NCBI GenBank assembly: GCA_937135955.1
Contig: CAKZOB010000041.1
Location: forward strand, 62,001 to 126,000
DNA: 64,000 bases
Direction: 5' to 3'
Origin: an uncultured Anaerolineales bacterium
GTDB lineage: Bacteria; Chloroflexota; Anaerolineae; Aggregatilineales; Aggregatilineaceae
The notes under the pieces are model-generated. The model was not told where the DNA came from, made no database searches, and saw nothing but the letters and a program-made list of their open reading frames with translations. A program made the position numbers and the translations under genes. Within the stretch, counting starts at the first letter, position 1. Each line of letters opens with the position of its first letter. Of the stretch, positions 38,385 through 46,459 are shown one piece after another.

Positions 38385-39476
38385 ATGATGGTATTGAAGC
38401 GCAGACACCAGGTGTGGAGCAGGGGCGCTGTGCTGGGGCTGGCGCTGATGATCGTGGCGCTCGGTTCGCTGGCGGGGGCGCACGCTCAGGGTGACCCGCC
38501 CCCCTCGGCACGGCTCAACGGTCTGATCCATCAGTATCAGACGTGGAACAATTGCAGCGGGGCCAACCTGACGATGGCGCTATCCTACTTCGGCTGGGGT
38601 TTCGATCAGGACATCGCCCGGCGCTGGCTCAAGCCCAATGTCGAGGACAAGAATGTCTCTCCCTGGGAGATGACCGACTACGTCAATAAGGTGCAGACCA
38701 CCCTGCCCAGCGTGCGCGCCATCTGGCGCTATGGCGGCGACCTGGCCGTGATCAAACGCCTGATCGCGGCAGGGTTCCCCGTGATCGTCGAGAGCGGCTT
38801 CGACGTGGAAGACCTGGGCTGGATGGGGCATTACGAAACGGTCGTCGCTTACGACGATCCTTCGCAGACGATCTGGGTCTACGATAGCTACTTGGGGCCA
38901 GCCGGCTACGGGCGCGCGCATTCCTACGCCGACTTCGACTACTGGTGGCGGCACTTCAACCGCGCCTTCATCGTGCTGTTCACGCTGGAACGCGAGGCCG
39001 ACCTGCGGGCGGCATTGGGTGATTACGTCTCCCCAGAGAACGCAACTACCATTGCCTTGCGCACCGCCCGTCAGGAGGCAGCCGCCAATCCCGGCGACCC
39101 CTGGGCCTGGCTGAACATGGGCGTGTCGAACGCAAAACTGGGCAACTATTTCGACGCCGCGACCGCCTTCGATCAGGCTTTCGCGCTGGGCCTGCCCTAC
39201 CGCGTCACCTGGTATATCTTCAGCCCCTTCGAAGCCTACTGGAACGTGGGTCGCTTCCAGGATGTGATCGCGCTCGCCAACAATACCGAAGCCACCACGG
39301 TCTACGTGGAAGAACTCTACTACTGGCGCGGCATGGCGCTGGCGGCCCTGGGGCAGCGCGACCTGGCGCTCAACGAGTTCAACAAGGCCGTTTCCTACAA
39401 CCCCAACTTCACCCTGGCCGCCGACCGCCGCGCCCAGGTCGAAGCGGGCATCTTCTGGGCACCCGCACCGGCCTAA
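38385..39476 (+). CDS. Secreted C39-like peptidase domain with TPR-like C-terminus
   Basis: This is a 363-residue protein with an N-terminal signal (hydrophobic 14-33, cleavage after AHA). Residues 42-200 form a papain-like C39 fold. Cys57 is in WNNCSGANLTMALSYFGW, His149 in GHYETVVAYDDP and Asp167 in VYDSY, a plausible Cys-His-Asp triad. Residues 235-355 are TPR-like helices (PWAWLNMGVSNAKLGNYFDAA). Secreted C39-like proteins outside bacteriocin exporters are of unknown role. I start at the tandem ATG 38385; the frame to 38313 would disrupt the signal. Confidence 0.75.
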   Translation: MMVLKRRHQVWSRGAVLGLALMIVALGSLAGAHAQGDPPPSARLNGLIHQYQTWNNCSGANLTMALSYFGWGFDQDIARRWLKPNVEDKNVSPWEMTDYVNKVQTTLPSVRAIWRYGGDLAVIKRLIAAGFPVIVESGFDVEDLGWMGHYETVVAYDDPSQTIWVYDSYLGPAGYGRAHSYADFDYWWRHFNRAFIVLFTLEREADLRAALGDYVSPENATTIALRTARQEAAANPGDPWAWLNMGVSNAKLGNYFDAATAFDQAFALGLPYRVTWYIFSPFEAYWNVGRFQDVIALANNTEATTVYVEELYYWRGMALAALGQRDLALNEFNKAVSYNPNFTLAADRRAQVEAGIFWAPAPA

Positions 39477-39523
39477 GAGACCGTACGGGGCCTCACCCCC
39501 GGGCCCTTTTCCATATGGTCTCT
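39476..39523. terminator. Possible terminator hairpin between convergent genes
   Basis: AGAGACC pairs with GGTCTCT around a GC-rich interior (CGGGG with CCCCG). It lies between the C39-like gene and the convergent GT39-like gene, without a clear T-run. Confidence 0.4.
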
Positions 39524-39541
39524 GGAGCGCGTCACGCACCC

Positions 39542-41563
39542 CTACGGTCTGTCCACGTGCAGCGTCGTCAGGTAGACCAGCGACGAGCCGGTCGGTGTGC
39601 CGTCGGGGGTGTAGATCGGCACCGCTTCGGCATTGGTCATGTTGTGCAGGCCAATCAGCAGCGAATAGTCGCCCGGCGGTAGATCGCAGGGGATAGTCAG
39701 CGTCCGCCGGTCGAGGTGATAGGTGTCCGTCGCCCAGTCAATGGTGCGCGCGCCACTCGGCCCGGCATCTACCCTGGCCACTCCCTGCCCGTTGGCGTCG
39801 GCCAGCACCAGGCCAATGCCCAGGTCAACGCCTGGCGCGTCAGCAGCGTACCACCAGCTTTCGAAGGACACGTCCTGACAGGCGCGCACGTTCACACCGC
39901 CCGGCAGGTTCCACCCCTGCAGACTGATGGCCTCGCCGAAGCGGGCTTGCGGGGTCAGGGTCTGCGGCACGCGCCGGTAGGCGACGATCTGATAGACGTT
40001 GCGGTCATCTACTAACATCGCCCGTTGCGTATCTCCATACTGACGGTGCAACACTGCCAGGAACGGATCGAGCAACGCCGTCCGGTTGTAAGTGATCAGC
40101 CAGACGCGCTCCGCCCCGTCGAGGAACTGCGCAAAGCGAGTCAGCGCCTCGTCATCGGCGCTGAAGACCTGCTGAGCGATCGGATCGTAGGGAAAGTAGT
40201 GATTGCTGCCGCCAATGTGGAACATGTTCGCTTTGTCGAGCGAGCCAGGCAGACGGTCGCGCAGGTAATAGTAGAGCACCTGCGTGCTGGCCGCGTAGTC
40301 CTGCACATGGGCGATTACCTTGTCGCCTGGCTGATAGTCCGGCGACATGAACGTCACCAGTTCGCGGTAGGGCGCGTTGGTGCGGTAGGTGCGGAATTCG
40401 GTGAGGGCCGGATAGCCGAGCAACAGGATCGCTGCCAGCCGCGCCTGCCAGGGCAACCGCAGCAGCCCCAGCGCCGCGACCAGGGCCAGGAAGGGGGTCA
40501 GGATGATCAGATTCTTGGAAGTGGCATTGCCCGTTACAAAGCGGTTGGCCAGGAACGCCAGGGCCAGCATGGCGGCGGGCGCGAGCAGCACGATCAGCAC
40601 CTGCCCCGCCGCGCCGAAGCGGTAGCGCTCCGCTGCGTAGATGGGACGCTCAGAGCTGTGCCGTTGAACTGAGCGGCGGCCAGGTGAAGCGTAGGTGCGC
40701 CACAGCCACCCCACCGCGGCGCTGAGCAGGGTCACTGTGCCGACGAGCAACAACAGATCGCCGATGGCGGCAGGGACGGGCATCATTTCGCGATAGAGTT
40801 GTTGGAAGAAGCGCCGGTCGGACGGAAGCGCGTAGCTCTTGCCGCCTGGCCCGGCGACGAAACGGTGGAGCAGGGGCAACAGCCACGCCGTCAGCGACAG
40901 GCCAACCGCGGCGAACAGGCCGAACGCGCGCAGGTACAGGTCGCGCTGCCAGCGCACCAGTCCTACAAAAGCTATCGCCAGCCCGGCCAGCAGAAAGCCG
41001 CCGTAGTAATGAGTCTGCAGCGCGGCCACGCCGAAAGCCACGAAGAGCAGGGCGCGGGCAAAAGTGGGTCGCCGCACCCAGCGCAGCAGGGCCAGCGTGC
41101 AGCCTGCGGTCACCAGCGTCAGCGCCCCATAGGGTCGGAACTCGTGCATATAGAACTGCGCGAAGGGCAGCGTGCCCAGCACGAAGACAGCGTAAGCGCC
41201 GCCCGCCCGCCCGAACAGGTCAGCCCCCAGCCGCCAGACCAGCGCCAGTGCGATCAGCGTGATCAGAGTCGAGAAATAGCGCACGACCGGTTCGGTCTCG
41301 CCCGCTTCGCCCAGCGCCTGTACCCAGGCGACCGCTGCCAGTCGCCAGCCCGGCGGGTGCACGCCGCCCAGCCCCAGCCACTGCACCACTTCGGACAGGT
41401 TCATGATCTGCGCGGCGTGCACCGTGTAGATTTCGTCCTCGCGGAAGTTACGATCGTGAAAATGGGCGGTGTGCAGCGCCACGCTCGCCAGCAGCAAGAC
41501 CGCAGCGAGCAAAAGAGTGGTGGTCATCCACTGCCTACCGCCAACGGTTGTTTGAAAGGGCAT
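39542..41563 (-). CDS. GT39/ArnT-like polytopic membrane glycosyltransferase
   Basis: This is a 673-residue membrane protein with around ten helices in the first 430 residues and a soluble C-terminal beta domain of about 200 residues. The first external loop has NFREDEIYTVHAAQI, whose Asp/Glu pair fits the catalytic loop of protein mannosyltransferase/ArnT-type enzymes that use polyprenyl-phosphate sugars. The ATG at 41563 follows AGGAG at 7 bp; the longer frame overlaps rsmH and is rejected. It would act on the outer face of the membrane. Acceptor unknown. Confidence 0.75.
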   Translation of the reverse strand: MPFQTTVGGRQWMTTTLLLAAVLLLASVALHTAHFHDRNFREDEIYTVHAAQIMNLSEVVQWLGLGGVHPPGWRLAAVAWVQALGEAGETEPVVRYFSTLITLIALALVWRLGADLFGRAGGAYAVFVLGTLPFAQFYMHEFRPYGALTLVTAGCTLALLRWVRRPTFARALLFVAFGVAALQTHYYGGFLLAGLAIAFVGLVRWQRDLYLRAFGLFAAVGLSLTAWLLPLLHRFVAGPGGKSYALPSDRRFFQQLYREMMPVPAAIGDLLLLVGTVTLLSAAVGWLWRTYASPGRRSVQRHSSERPIYAAERYRFGAAGQVLIVLLAPAAMLALAFLANRFVTGNATSKNLIILTPFLALVAALGLLRLPWQARLAAILLLGYPALTEFRTYRTNAPYRELVTFMSPDYQPGDKVIAHVQDYAASTQVLYYYLRDRLPGSLDKANMFHIGGSNHYFPYDPIAQQVFSADDEALTRFAQFLDGAERVWLITYNRTALLDPFLAVLHRQYGDTQRAMLVDDRNVYQIVAYRRVPQTLTPQARFGEAISLQGWNLPGGVNVRACQDVSFESWWYAADAPGVDLGIGLVLADANGQGVARVDAGPSGARTIDWATDTYHLDRRTLTIPCDLPPGDYSLLIGLHNMTNAEAVPIYTPDGTPTGSSLVYLTTLHVDRP

Positions 41564-41606
41564 ACAGTTGCTCCTAATCCTGGCGCTCCATTTCTCCGAA
41601 TGGGCG

Positions 41607-42575
41607 TTACTTGCCTGTCCGGCCTGCGGAAGATAGCCGCTCCACCACGCGCAGGCGGGCGCTGCGACTGCGCGGATTGGCGGCGATTTCCGCATCGTCG
41701 GGACGGATGGGCTTGCGCGTGACCAGGCGCACGCGGGCCACATGCCCGCAGGTGCACACGGGTTGACGGGGCGGGCACAGGCAATCCGTCGCCTCAGTCT
41801 TGAAAGTCTGCTTGACGAGGCGGTCTTCCAGGCTGTGAAAGCTAATCACGGCCAGCCGCCCGCCCGGTCGTAACAGGCCGATGGCGACGGGTAGCGTCCG
41901 CTCGATTGCGCCCAGTTCGTCGTTGACGGCGATGCGCAGCGCCTGGAATGTGCGCGTGGCCGGGTGAATTTTCTCGCGCGGGCCGCGGTAAGCACGCGCG
42001 ACTACGTCGGCCAGTTGTCGTGTGCTGGTCAGCGGGCGCGCAGCGACGATGGCGCGGGCGATATGACGGGCGTAGCGTTCCTCACCGTAGCGGTAGAGCA
42101 CATCAGCCAACGCCTCGGCGTCCCAGGTGTTGACGATTTCGGCAGCGGTGAGATCCCCTGAGGTGGGATCGAAACGCATGTCCAGCGGTCCGTCGAGCAG
42201 AAAAGCGAAGCCCCGTGCCGGATCGTCTACCTGCATGGATGACATGCCCAGGTCGAGCAGGATACCGTCCAGGCCGGGGACGGCGTCAGGCAACCAGGCG
42301 GATACCAGCGCGGCCATGTGCTCGTAGCTGGCGTGATGCAGCGTGACGCGCTCTCCAAAAGGGGCCAGCCGTGCCCTGGCCAGCGCCAGCGCTGCCGGAT
42401 CGCGATCCAGCCCCCGCAGGCGAGCCTGCGGCGCGGCGCTGAGGATGGCCGCCGCGTGACCGCCCGCGCCCACCGTCCCGTCCACGAAATATCCCGCCGG
42501 GCACTCGGTCACGCGCAGCGTCGCCAGCACGGCCTCCAGCAGCACGGGGATATGGGGATCGGCGGGAGCATTCAT
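41607..42575 (-). CDS. rsmH: 16S rRNA (cytosine-1402-N4)-methyltransferase
   Basis: This is a 322-residue SAM-dependent methyltransferase (RsmH/MraW) that modifies C1402 of 16S rRNA. The N-terminus HIPVLLEAVL, SAM motif VDGTVGAGGHA (about residues 28-38), LDLGMSSMQVDDPARGF and ISFHSLEDRLVKQ are diagnostic. In many bacteria it opens the dcw cell-division cluster. Here no ftsL, pbp or mraY follows and the next gene encodes a GT39-like membrane protein, so the cluster is broken up. A Cys-rich segment (CLCPPRQPVCTCG) near the C-terminus is common in the family. Confidence 0.95.
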   Translation of the reverse strand: MNAPADPHIPVLLEAVLATLRVTECPAGYFVDGTVGAGGHAAAILSAAPQARLRGLDRDPAALALARARLAPFGERVTLHHASYEHMAALVSAWLPDAVPGLDGILLDLGMSSMQVDDPARGFAFLLDGPLDMRFDPTSGDLTAAEIVNTWDAEALADVLYRYGEERYARHIARAIVAARPLTSTRQLADVVARAYRGPREKIHPATRTFQALRIAVNDELGAIERTLPVAIGLLRPGGRLAVISFHSLEDRLVKQTFKTEATDCLCPPRQPVCTCGHVARVRLVTRKPIRPDDAEIAANPRSRSARLRVVERLSSAGRTGK

Positions 42576-42605
42576 CGGCGTCCGGTTTCCTCCGAAGGCA
42601 AGAAG

Positions 42606-42890
42606 AGCTTATCACAGAGAGCGCGGAGAACACAGAAATGAACTGAGGCAAAGAATTAGCAGACGCATTGCCTCTGCCCGGTTTTACCTCACCCCTGTCT
42701 GGCACTGGCGCGCCTCGCTGTCCCCTATCCAGGCGTGGGGAGCAAGCCGAGTGGGGTGAGGCCGGGAGTGAGGTAAACAAAGCTATTCGCAGAGTTCCCC
42801 TGCACTCTGAAGGAGCACGGAGAGAAGTTCGTCTCAGTCCTCTGTGCTTTCTCGTTCTCCGCGGTGAGTTTTTCATCTGCCTGGCCTCAA
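42606..42890. repeat. Degenerate long inverted repeat flanking a type A element
   Basis: CACAGAGAGCGCGGAGAACA near 42614 recurs in inverted, diverged form near 42840-42880 (complement of TTCTCCGCGGTGAG and CCTCTGTGCTTTC). The inverted arms enclose copy 3 of the dispersed element. This is part of the 678-bp gap 42576-43253, which has no gene. Confidence 0.45.
42680..42778. repeat. Dispersed MITE-like element, copy 3 (type A core only)
   Basis: The core runs from GGTTTTACCTCACCCC to GGGAGTGAGGTAAAC and contains TGGCACTGGCGCGCCTCGC, the complement of a segment in copy 1. The outer ends seen in other copies are absent or too diverged. Confidence 0.5.
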
Positions 42891-42929
42891 GTGTAGAGGG
42901 GGCAGCGGCGAACAGCAAGCCTCAGCGGG

Positions 42930-43137
42930 TGGGGTGCGTGCAAACTGTGGCGGGCGATTTGCTGCAGTCTGCTGCCCCTCACCCCTACATCCCCTCTCCC
43001 TCGCGACGGCGTCGCGGGGCGAGGGGACTTGCTGTCTCTCGCTCAGGCGCTCCCCTTCGCCCGCGCTACGGGCGAAGGGGCCGGGGGTTGAGGGTCATCA
43101 GGCGGGGCAAAGCCGCTGACAACCCTTGCACACCCCT
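42930..43137. repeat. Dispersed MITE-like element, copy 4 (type B core)
   Basis: It is bounded by GGGGTGCGTGCAAACTG on the left and, inverted, GGGGTGTGCAAGGGTTG on the right. The core holds two hairpins: CTCGCGACGGCGTCGCGGGGCGAG and CCCCTTCGCCCG paired with CGGGCGAAGGGG. The ends match copies 1 and 5 but the core matches copy 6. Confidence 0.6.
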
Positions 43138-43253
43138 TCCTTAGACGGCAGGTTGTCCCGCCAGAAAGCTTGGGGTAAAGTTGCAGTAGCACTGCCAGCC
43201 ATGATAGGCGCTTGCTCGCAGCGTGGCAGAGCGCCATCAACGGAGGGAAAACC

Positions 43254-43856
43254 ATGCCTCGTTTACTTCGGATGGGCCGCCGCTCACACCCTGCTCAGCC
43301 CGCTGAAGTTACTCCGACCGTCGAGGCCGCTGCCGAGGGCGAAGAGGATCACCTGGACCGCGCGGGACTTGAGCCGTTCGTGCCCGTGCCCGACGAGGAT
43401 GCCTACGCCCTGCGCGCCTACTCCTACCGTGCCGAGCCACTCCTCCCCGCAGCCGACGCCGTCAGAGGCGCAGCGCGGCGCAGACGCCTGCGCACACCGC
43501 GTCTGCTGCCCGGCCTCCAGGTGCGCTGGGGCTGGTTGATCCTGGCCCTCGCCCTGATCGCTGGTGGAGCGATCGGCACGCTGCTGCGACAGGGTCGCCT
43601 GAGCGAAGAAGATGTCACCTGGTGGCCGATTCTGTCCCTGGCCCTGGCGGGTCTATGGATGCTGCTGGCGTTGATCCGGCGGCGGGTGGCTTCCTTCCTC
43701 GGCGGGGCGGCTCTGGCCGGTGTGGGGCTGAGCGCCCTGCTCGATACCCAGGGCGTCGCTGTGCTGCGCGAAACGTTGCTGGGGTTGGTACTGGTCAGCA
43801 CTGGCCTGGGCATCGTCGTCCGCGGCTTCGCGCTGCGCGGACGGATCGCCCGCTGA
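43254..43856 (+). CDS. Hypothetical membrane protein
   Basis: This is a 200-residue protein with an acidic/Pro-Ala N-terminal half (to about residue 85), a basic patch ARRRRLRTPR, and three to four hydrophobic segments (about 95-190) such as WGWLILALALIAGGAIGTLL. The ATG at 43254 follows GGAGGG; the longer frame starts within noncoding sequence. It lies 117 bp before the CcdA-TlpA gene on the same strand. No family recognised. Confidence 0.65.
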   Translation: MPRLLRMGRRSHPAQPAEVTPTVEAAAEGEEDHLDRAGLEPFVPVPDEDAYALRAYSYRAEPLLPAADAVRGAARRRRLRTPRLLPGLQVRWGWLILALALIAGGAIGTLLRQGRLSEEDVTWWPILSLALAGLWMLLALIRRRVASFLGGAALAGVGLSALLDTQGVAVLRETLLGLVLVSTGLGIVVRGFALRGRIAR

Positions 43857-43973
43857 TCCCCAGCGTATCTCCTCAACCTGGCGAACATCTGAAACCCCCA
43901 TCGCAGAGTTGGCATCTGATGGATAGGACTGAGAGATTCTGATCACCCAGGAAGTACTGGATGGAGAACAACG

Positions 43974-45596
43974 GTGAGCGGTGACGTAACGATTGGGTTG
44001 GCATTTCTGGCTGGGTTGCTGTCGTTCATTTCGCCGTGTGTGCTGCCGCTGGTACCCGCTTATGTCGGCTATATGGGGGGACAACTCACGCAGCAGGTCA
44101 GCACACCGCACGCCATTGCTCGCGACTTCCGGCAACGCTTCGGCACGCTGACGCATGGCATTTTCTTTGTGCTGGGCTTCACCCTGTTCTTCGTGATCTT
44201 CGGCCTGCTGACGACTGCCGCGGTGTCCTCGCTGACCGAGATTGGCGTCACCGAAGGGCAGGTGCGCGACGGCATCGCCCGCATCGGCGGCACGGCGGTG
44301 ATCTTGTTCGGGCTGCATATCATGGGTGTGCTCAATCGCGTGTTCGTCTGGCTCGGCACACAGGCGGCCAGACTGGATCGCTCGCCCTATGGCAACCTGA
44401 TTTCCACACTGGTGGGCATTGCCCTGATCGGAGCCATCTACTGGTTGTTCGTCGAATCCTGGTTCCTGACGCTGGTGGTGATCCTGCTGCTGGGGCAGGT
44501 CTTCCGCGACGCGCTCAAGGCCGACACCGCCGGGCAATTCTGGGGGCGCATCATCGCCCGCCTGCACACGGCCCTTTATGTGGACACGCGCCGCCAGACA
44601 CGCCCCGACAGTCGCTACGGGTACCTGGGATCGCTCTTCATGGGCGTGGTTTTTTCGGCAGGATGGACGCCTTGCATCGGCCCCATCTACGGCGCAGTGC
44701 TCACGCTCGCCTCGACCGGCAACTCGATCTCCGAGGCGGGGGTATTGTTGACGGCCTACGCCCTGGGGCTGGGCATTCCCTTCCTGCTGACAGCCCTGGC
44801 GCTGGATCGAGCGCAGGGAGTCTTCCGCCGTCTGCAACGGCACATGCGCGCCATCGAAACCTTCAGCGGCGTTTTCCTGATCCTGATCGGCGTGCTGGTG
44901 TTCAGCGGGCAGTTACAGCAACTGTCTACCCTGGGCACTCAGGGCGACCTGGGCGACTTCCAGCTCAATATGGAAAACTGCGTGGTAGGCGCGCTGGAAG
45001 GGCGCGTGCTCTGGCGCAACGTGCCCGCCTGCATCGGCGACGGCATCAAAGAAGGTTTCTACGTGGCCGCGCCGCGAGTCAGCGCAGCCTCTGACGATCA
45101 AGACCTGGGCGCGGCCCAGGGGGCGACCGCGCCCTCCACTGCGGCGGCGGACGATGTGCCAGTGGGCCTGAGCGTGGGACAGCGCGCGCCCGATTTCACC
45201 GTCGAACTGCTGGACGGGCGCACGGTGGCGCTATCCGACTTTCGCGGACGGCCCGTGCTGCTGAATTTCTGGGCGACGTGGTGCGGCCCCTGTCGCGAAG
45301 AACTGCCCGACTTCCAGGCCGTCTTCGACCTGCAGGGCGGCCCAGAGCGCTTTGTGGTGCTGGCCGTCAACAACATGGAATCGCGCGAGACAGTCGCGTC
45401 GTATGTCAGGGAAGTGGGCCTCACTTTCCCGGTGGCGCTCGACCCCGATGGGCGCGTTAACTTCGACCTGTATGGCATTCAGGGGTACCCGACCAGCCTC
45501 CTGCTCGATGCGAACGGCGTGATCGCCGCCCGCTTCCAGGGATCGCTGCGCGGGCCGCAACTGCTGGCCGCGCTGGAGTCTTTGCAGACCGGATAG
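43974..45596 (+). CDS. CcdA-type membrane domain fused to TlpA-like thioredoxin
   Basis: This 540-residue protein combines a CcdA/DsbD transmembrane electron carrier (residues 1-320) with a periplasmic TlpA/ResA-like thioredoxin domain (about 395-540). The CcdA cysteines are C22 in SPCVLPLVPAYVGY and C234 in GWTPCIGPIYG. The thioredoxin has WATWCGPC with C437 and C440. A linker of about 75 residues separates them. It would pass reducing power from cytoplasmic thioredoxin to an external thiol-disulfide enzyme, for instance in cytochrome c or secreted-protein maturation. Starts with GTG after GGAGAA. A two-Cys segment (ENCVVG...VPACIG) lies in the loop after the membrane domain. Confidence 0.88.
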   Translation: MSGDVTIGLAFLAGLLSFISPCVLPLVPAYVGYMGGQLTQQVSTPHAIARDFRQRFGTLTHGIFFVLGFTLFFVIFGLLTTAAVSSLTEIGVTEGQVRDGIARIGGTAVILFGLHIMGVLNRVFVWLGTQAARLDRSPYGNLISTLVGIALIGAIYWLFVESWFLTLVVILLLGQVFRDALKADTAGQFWGRIIARLHTALYVDTRRQTRPDSRYGYLGSLFMGVVFSAGWTPCIGPIYGAVLTLASTGNSISEAGVLLTAYALGLGIPFLLTALALDRAQGVFRRLQRHMRAIETFSGVFLILIGVLVFSGQLQQLSTLGTQGDLGDFQLNMENCVVGALEGRVLWRNVPACIGDGIKEGFYVAAPRVSAASDDQDLGAAQGATAPSTAAADDVPVGLSVGQRAPDFTVELLDGRTVALSDFRGRPVLLNFWATWCGPCREELPDFQAVFDLQGGPERFVVLAVNNMESRETVASYVREVGLTFPVALDPDGRVNFDLYGIQGYPTSLLLDANGVIAARFQGSLRGPQLLAALESLQTG

Positions 45597-45613
45597 GACA
45601 GGGAGAGTAGCTG

Positions 45614-46387
45614 ATGGCGTCGCTTTCTACAGCGGATGAGCGCGCCCTGCGGCGGGCCATTCGCACCAACCGTTGGGTGTTGTGGCTGGCGCGGCATTGG
45701 CTGCTGCTGGCGTTGCTGTTCCTGTTTGTCTACACGGGCCTGTCACTGACTGCGCCTGTGTTCATGCAGGCGGGCTGGGACAGCGCCGCCGAGGTGGTAT
45801 ACACCATCTACGCGCCGCTGTGTCATCAGTTTGCCTTCCGGTCGTGGTTCCTCTTCGGCGATCAAGTGGTGTATCCGCGCGCGGTGGCGGGGTCGAGTCT
45901 GCGCCCGTTCGAATATTACGCGGCACAAGACCCGCACTTTGCTGGCGTAGACCTCTATACCTGGTCGGCAGACCTGCAACTGAAGGCGCGCTCGTTTCGC
46001 GGCAACGAGCAGATGGGCTACAAGACCGCCCTCTGCGAGCGCGACATGGCCATCTACGGGACGATGTTGCTGGCAGGACTGCTCTTCAGCCGGGTGCGAC
46101 GCTGGCTGCGCCCCGCTCCTATTCTCCTTTATGTCTTTCTGGGGCTGGGGCCGTTGGGGTTGGACGGCTTCAGTCAGCTTTTCAGCTATCCGCCATTTGA
46201 GTTCTGGCCGGTGCGCGAGACGCTGCCCGCCTACCGCCTGCTGACTGGCGCGCTCTTCGGGTTGATGAACGTCTGGCTGGCGTTCCCCTATATCGAAGAG
46301 TCCATGAACGAGGCACACCACAGGATAAGCACCCGGCTGCGGCTGGCGGAGCAACGTCTGGCGGAGATGCGCGTCACGTCCCGCTGA
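45614..46387 (+). CDS. DUF2085 family membrane protein
   Basis: This is a 257-residue integral membrane protein. The DUF2085 signature pair CHQFAFRSWFLFGDQ and, about 75 residues later, CERDMAIYGTMLLAGLLF is present, in the known C-HQ...C-R-D pattern. About five helices are visible. It starts 18 bp after the CcdA-TlpA gene and probably shares its message, so a link with thiol or metal handling through the conserved cysteines is possible. Function of the family is unknown. The C-terminus is charged and helical. Confidence 0.8.
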   Translation: MASLSTADERALRRAIRTNRWVLWLARHWLLLALLFLFVYTGLSLTAPVFMQAGWDSAAEVVYTIYAPLCHQFAFRSWFLFGDQVVYPRAVAGSSLRPFEYYAAQDPHFAGVDLYTWSADLQLKARSFRGNEQMGYKTALCERDMAIYGTMLLAGLLFSRVRRWLRPAPILLYVFLGLGPLGLDGFSQLFSYPPFEFWPVRETLPAYRLLTGALFGLMNVWLAFPYIEESMNEAHHRISTRLRLAEQRLAEMRVTSR

Positions 46388-46401
46388 AGCTGTTTACAGG
46401 G

Positions 46402-46444
46402 AAAAAAAGACGGCCTCAGGGAGAACCCCTGGGGCCGTCTTCTT
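46402..46444. terminator. Bidirectional intrinsic terminator between convergent genes
   Basis: A long GC stem (GACGGCCTCAGGG with CCCCTGGGGCCGTC) is flanked by seven A on the left and TCTTCTT on the right. It is strongest for the minus strand, ending the pilin-like operon, and acceptable for the plus strand. Confidence 0.85.
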
Positions 46445-46459
46445 GCTGTGCGGCGCTGC

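Noticed and set aside
42926-43144. Possible small protein genes in the repeat-rich gap
   Set aside because: The frames coincide with the hairpin repeats and recur wherever the repeat occurs, so they reflect the repeat and not a gene.
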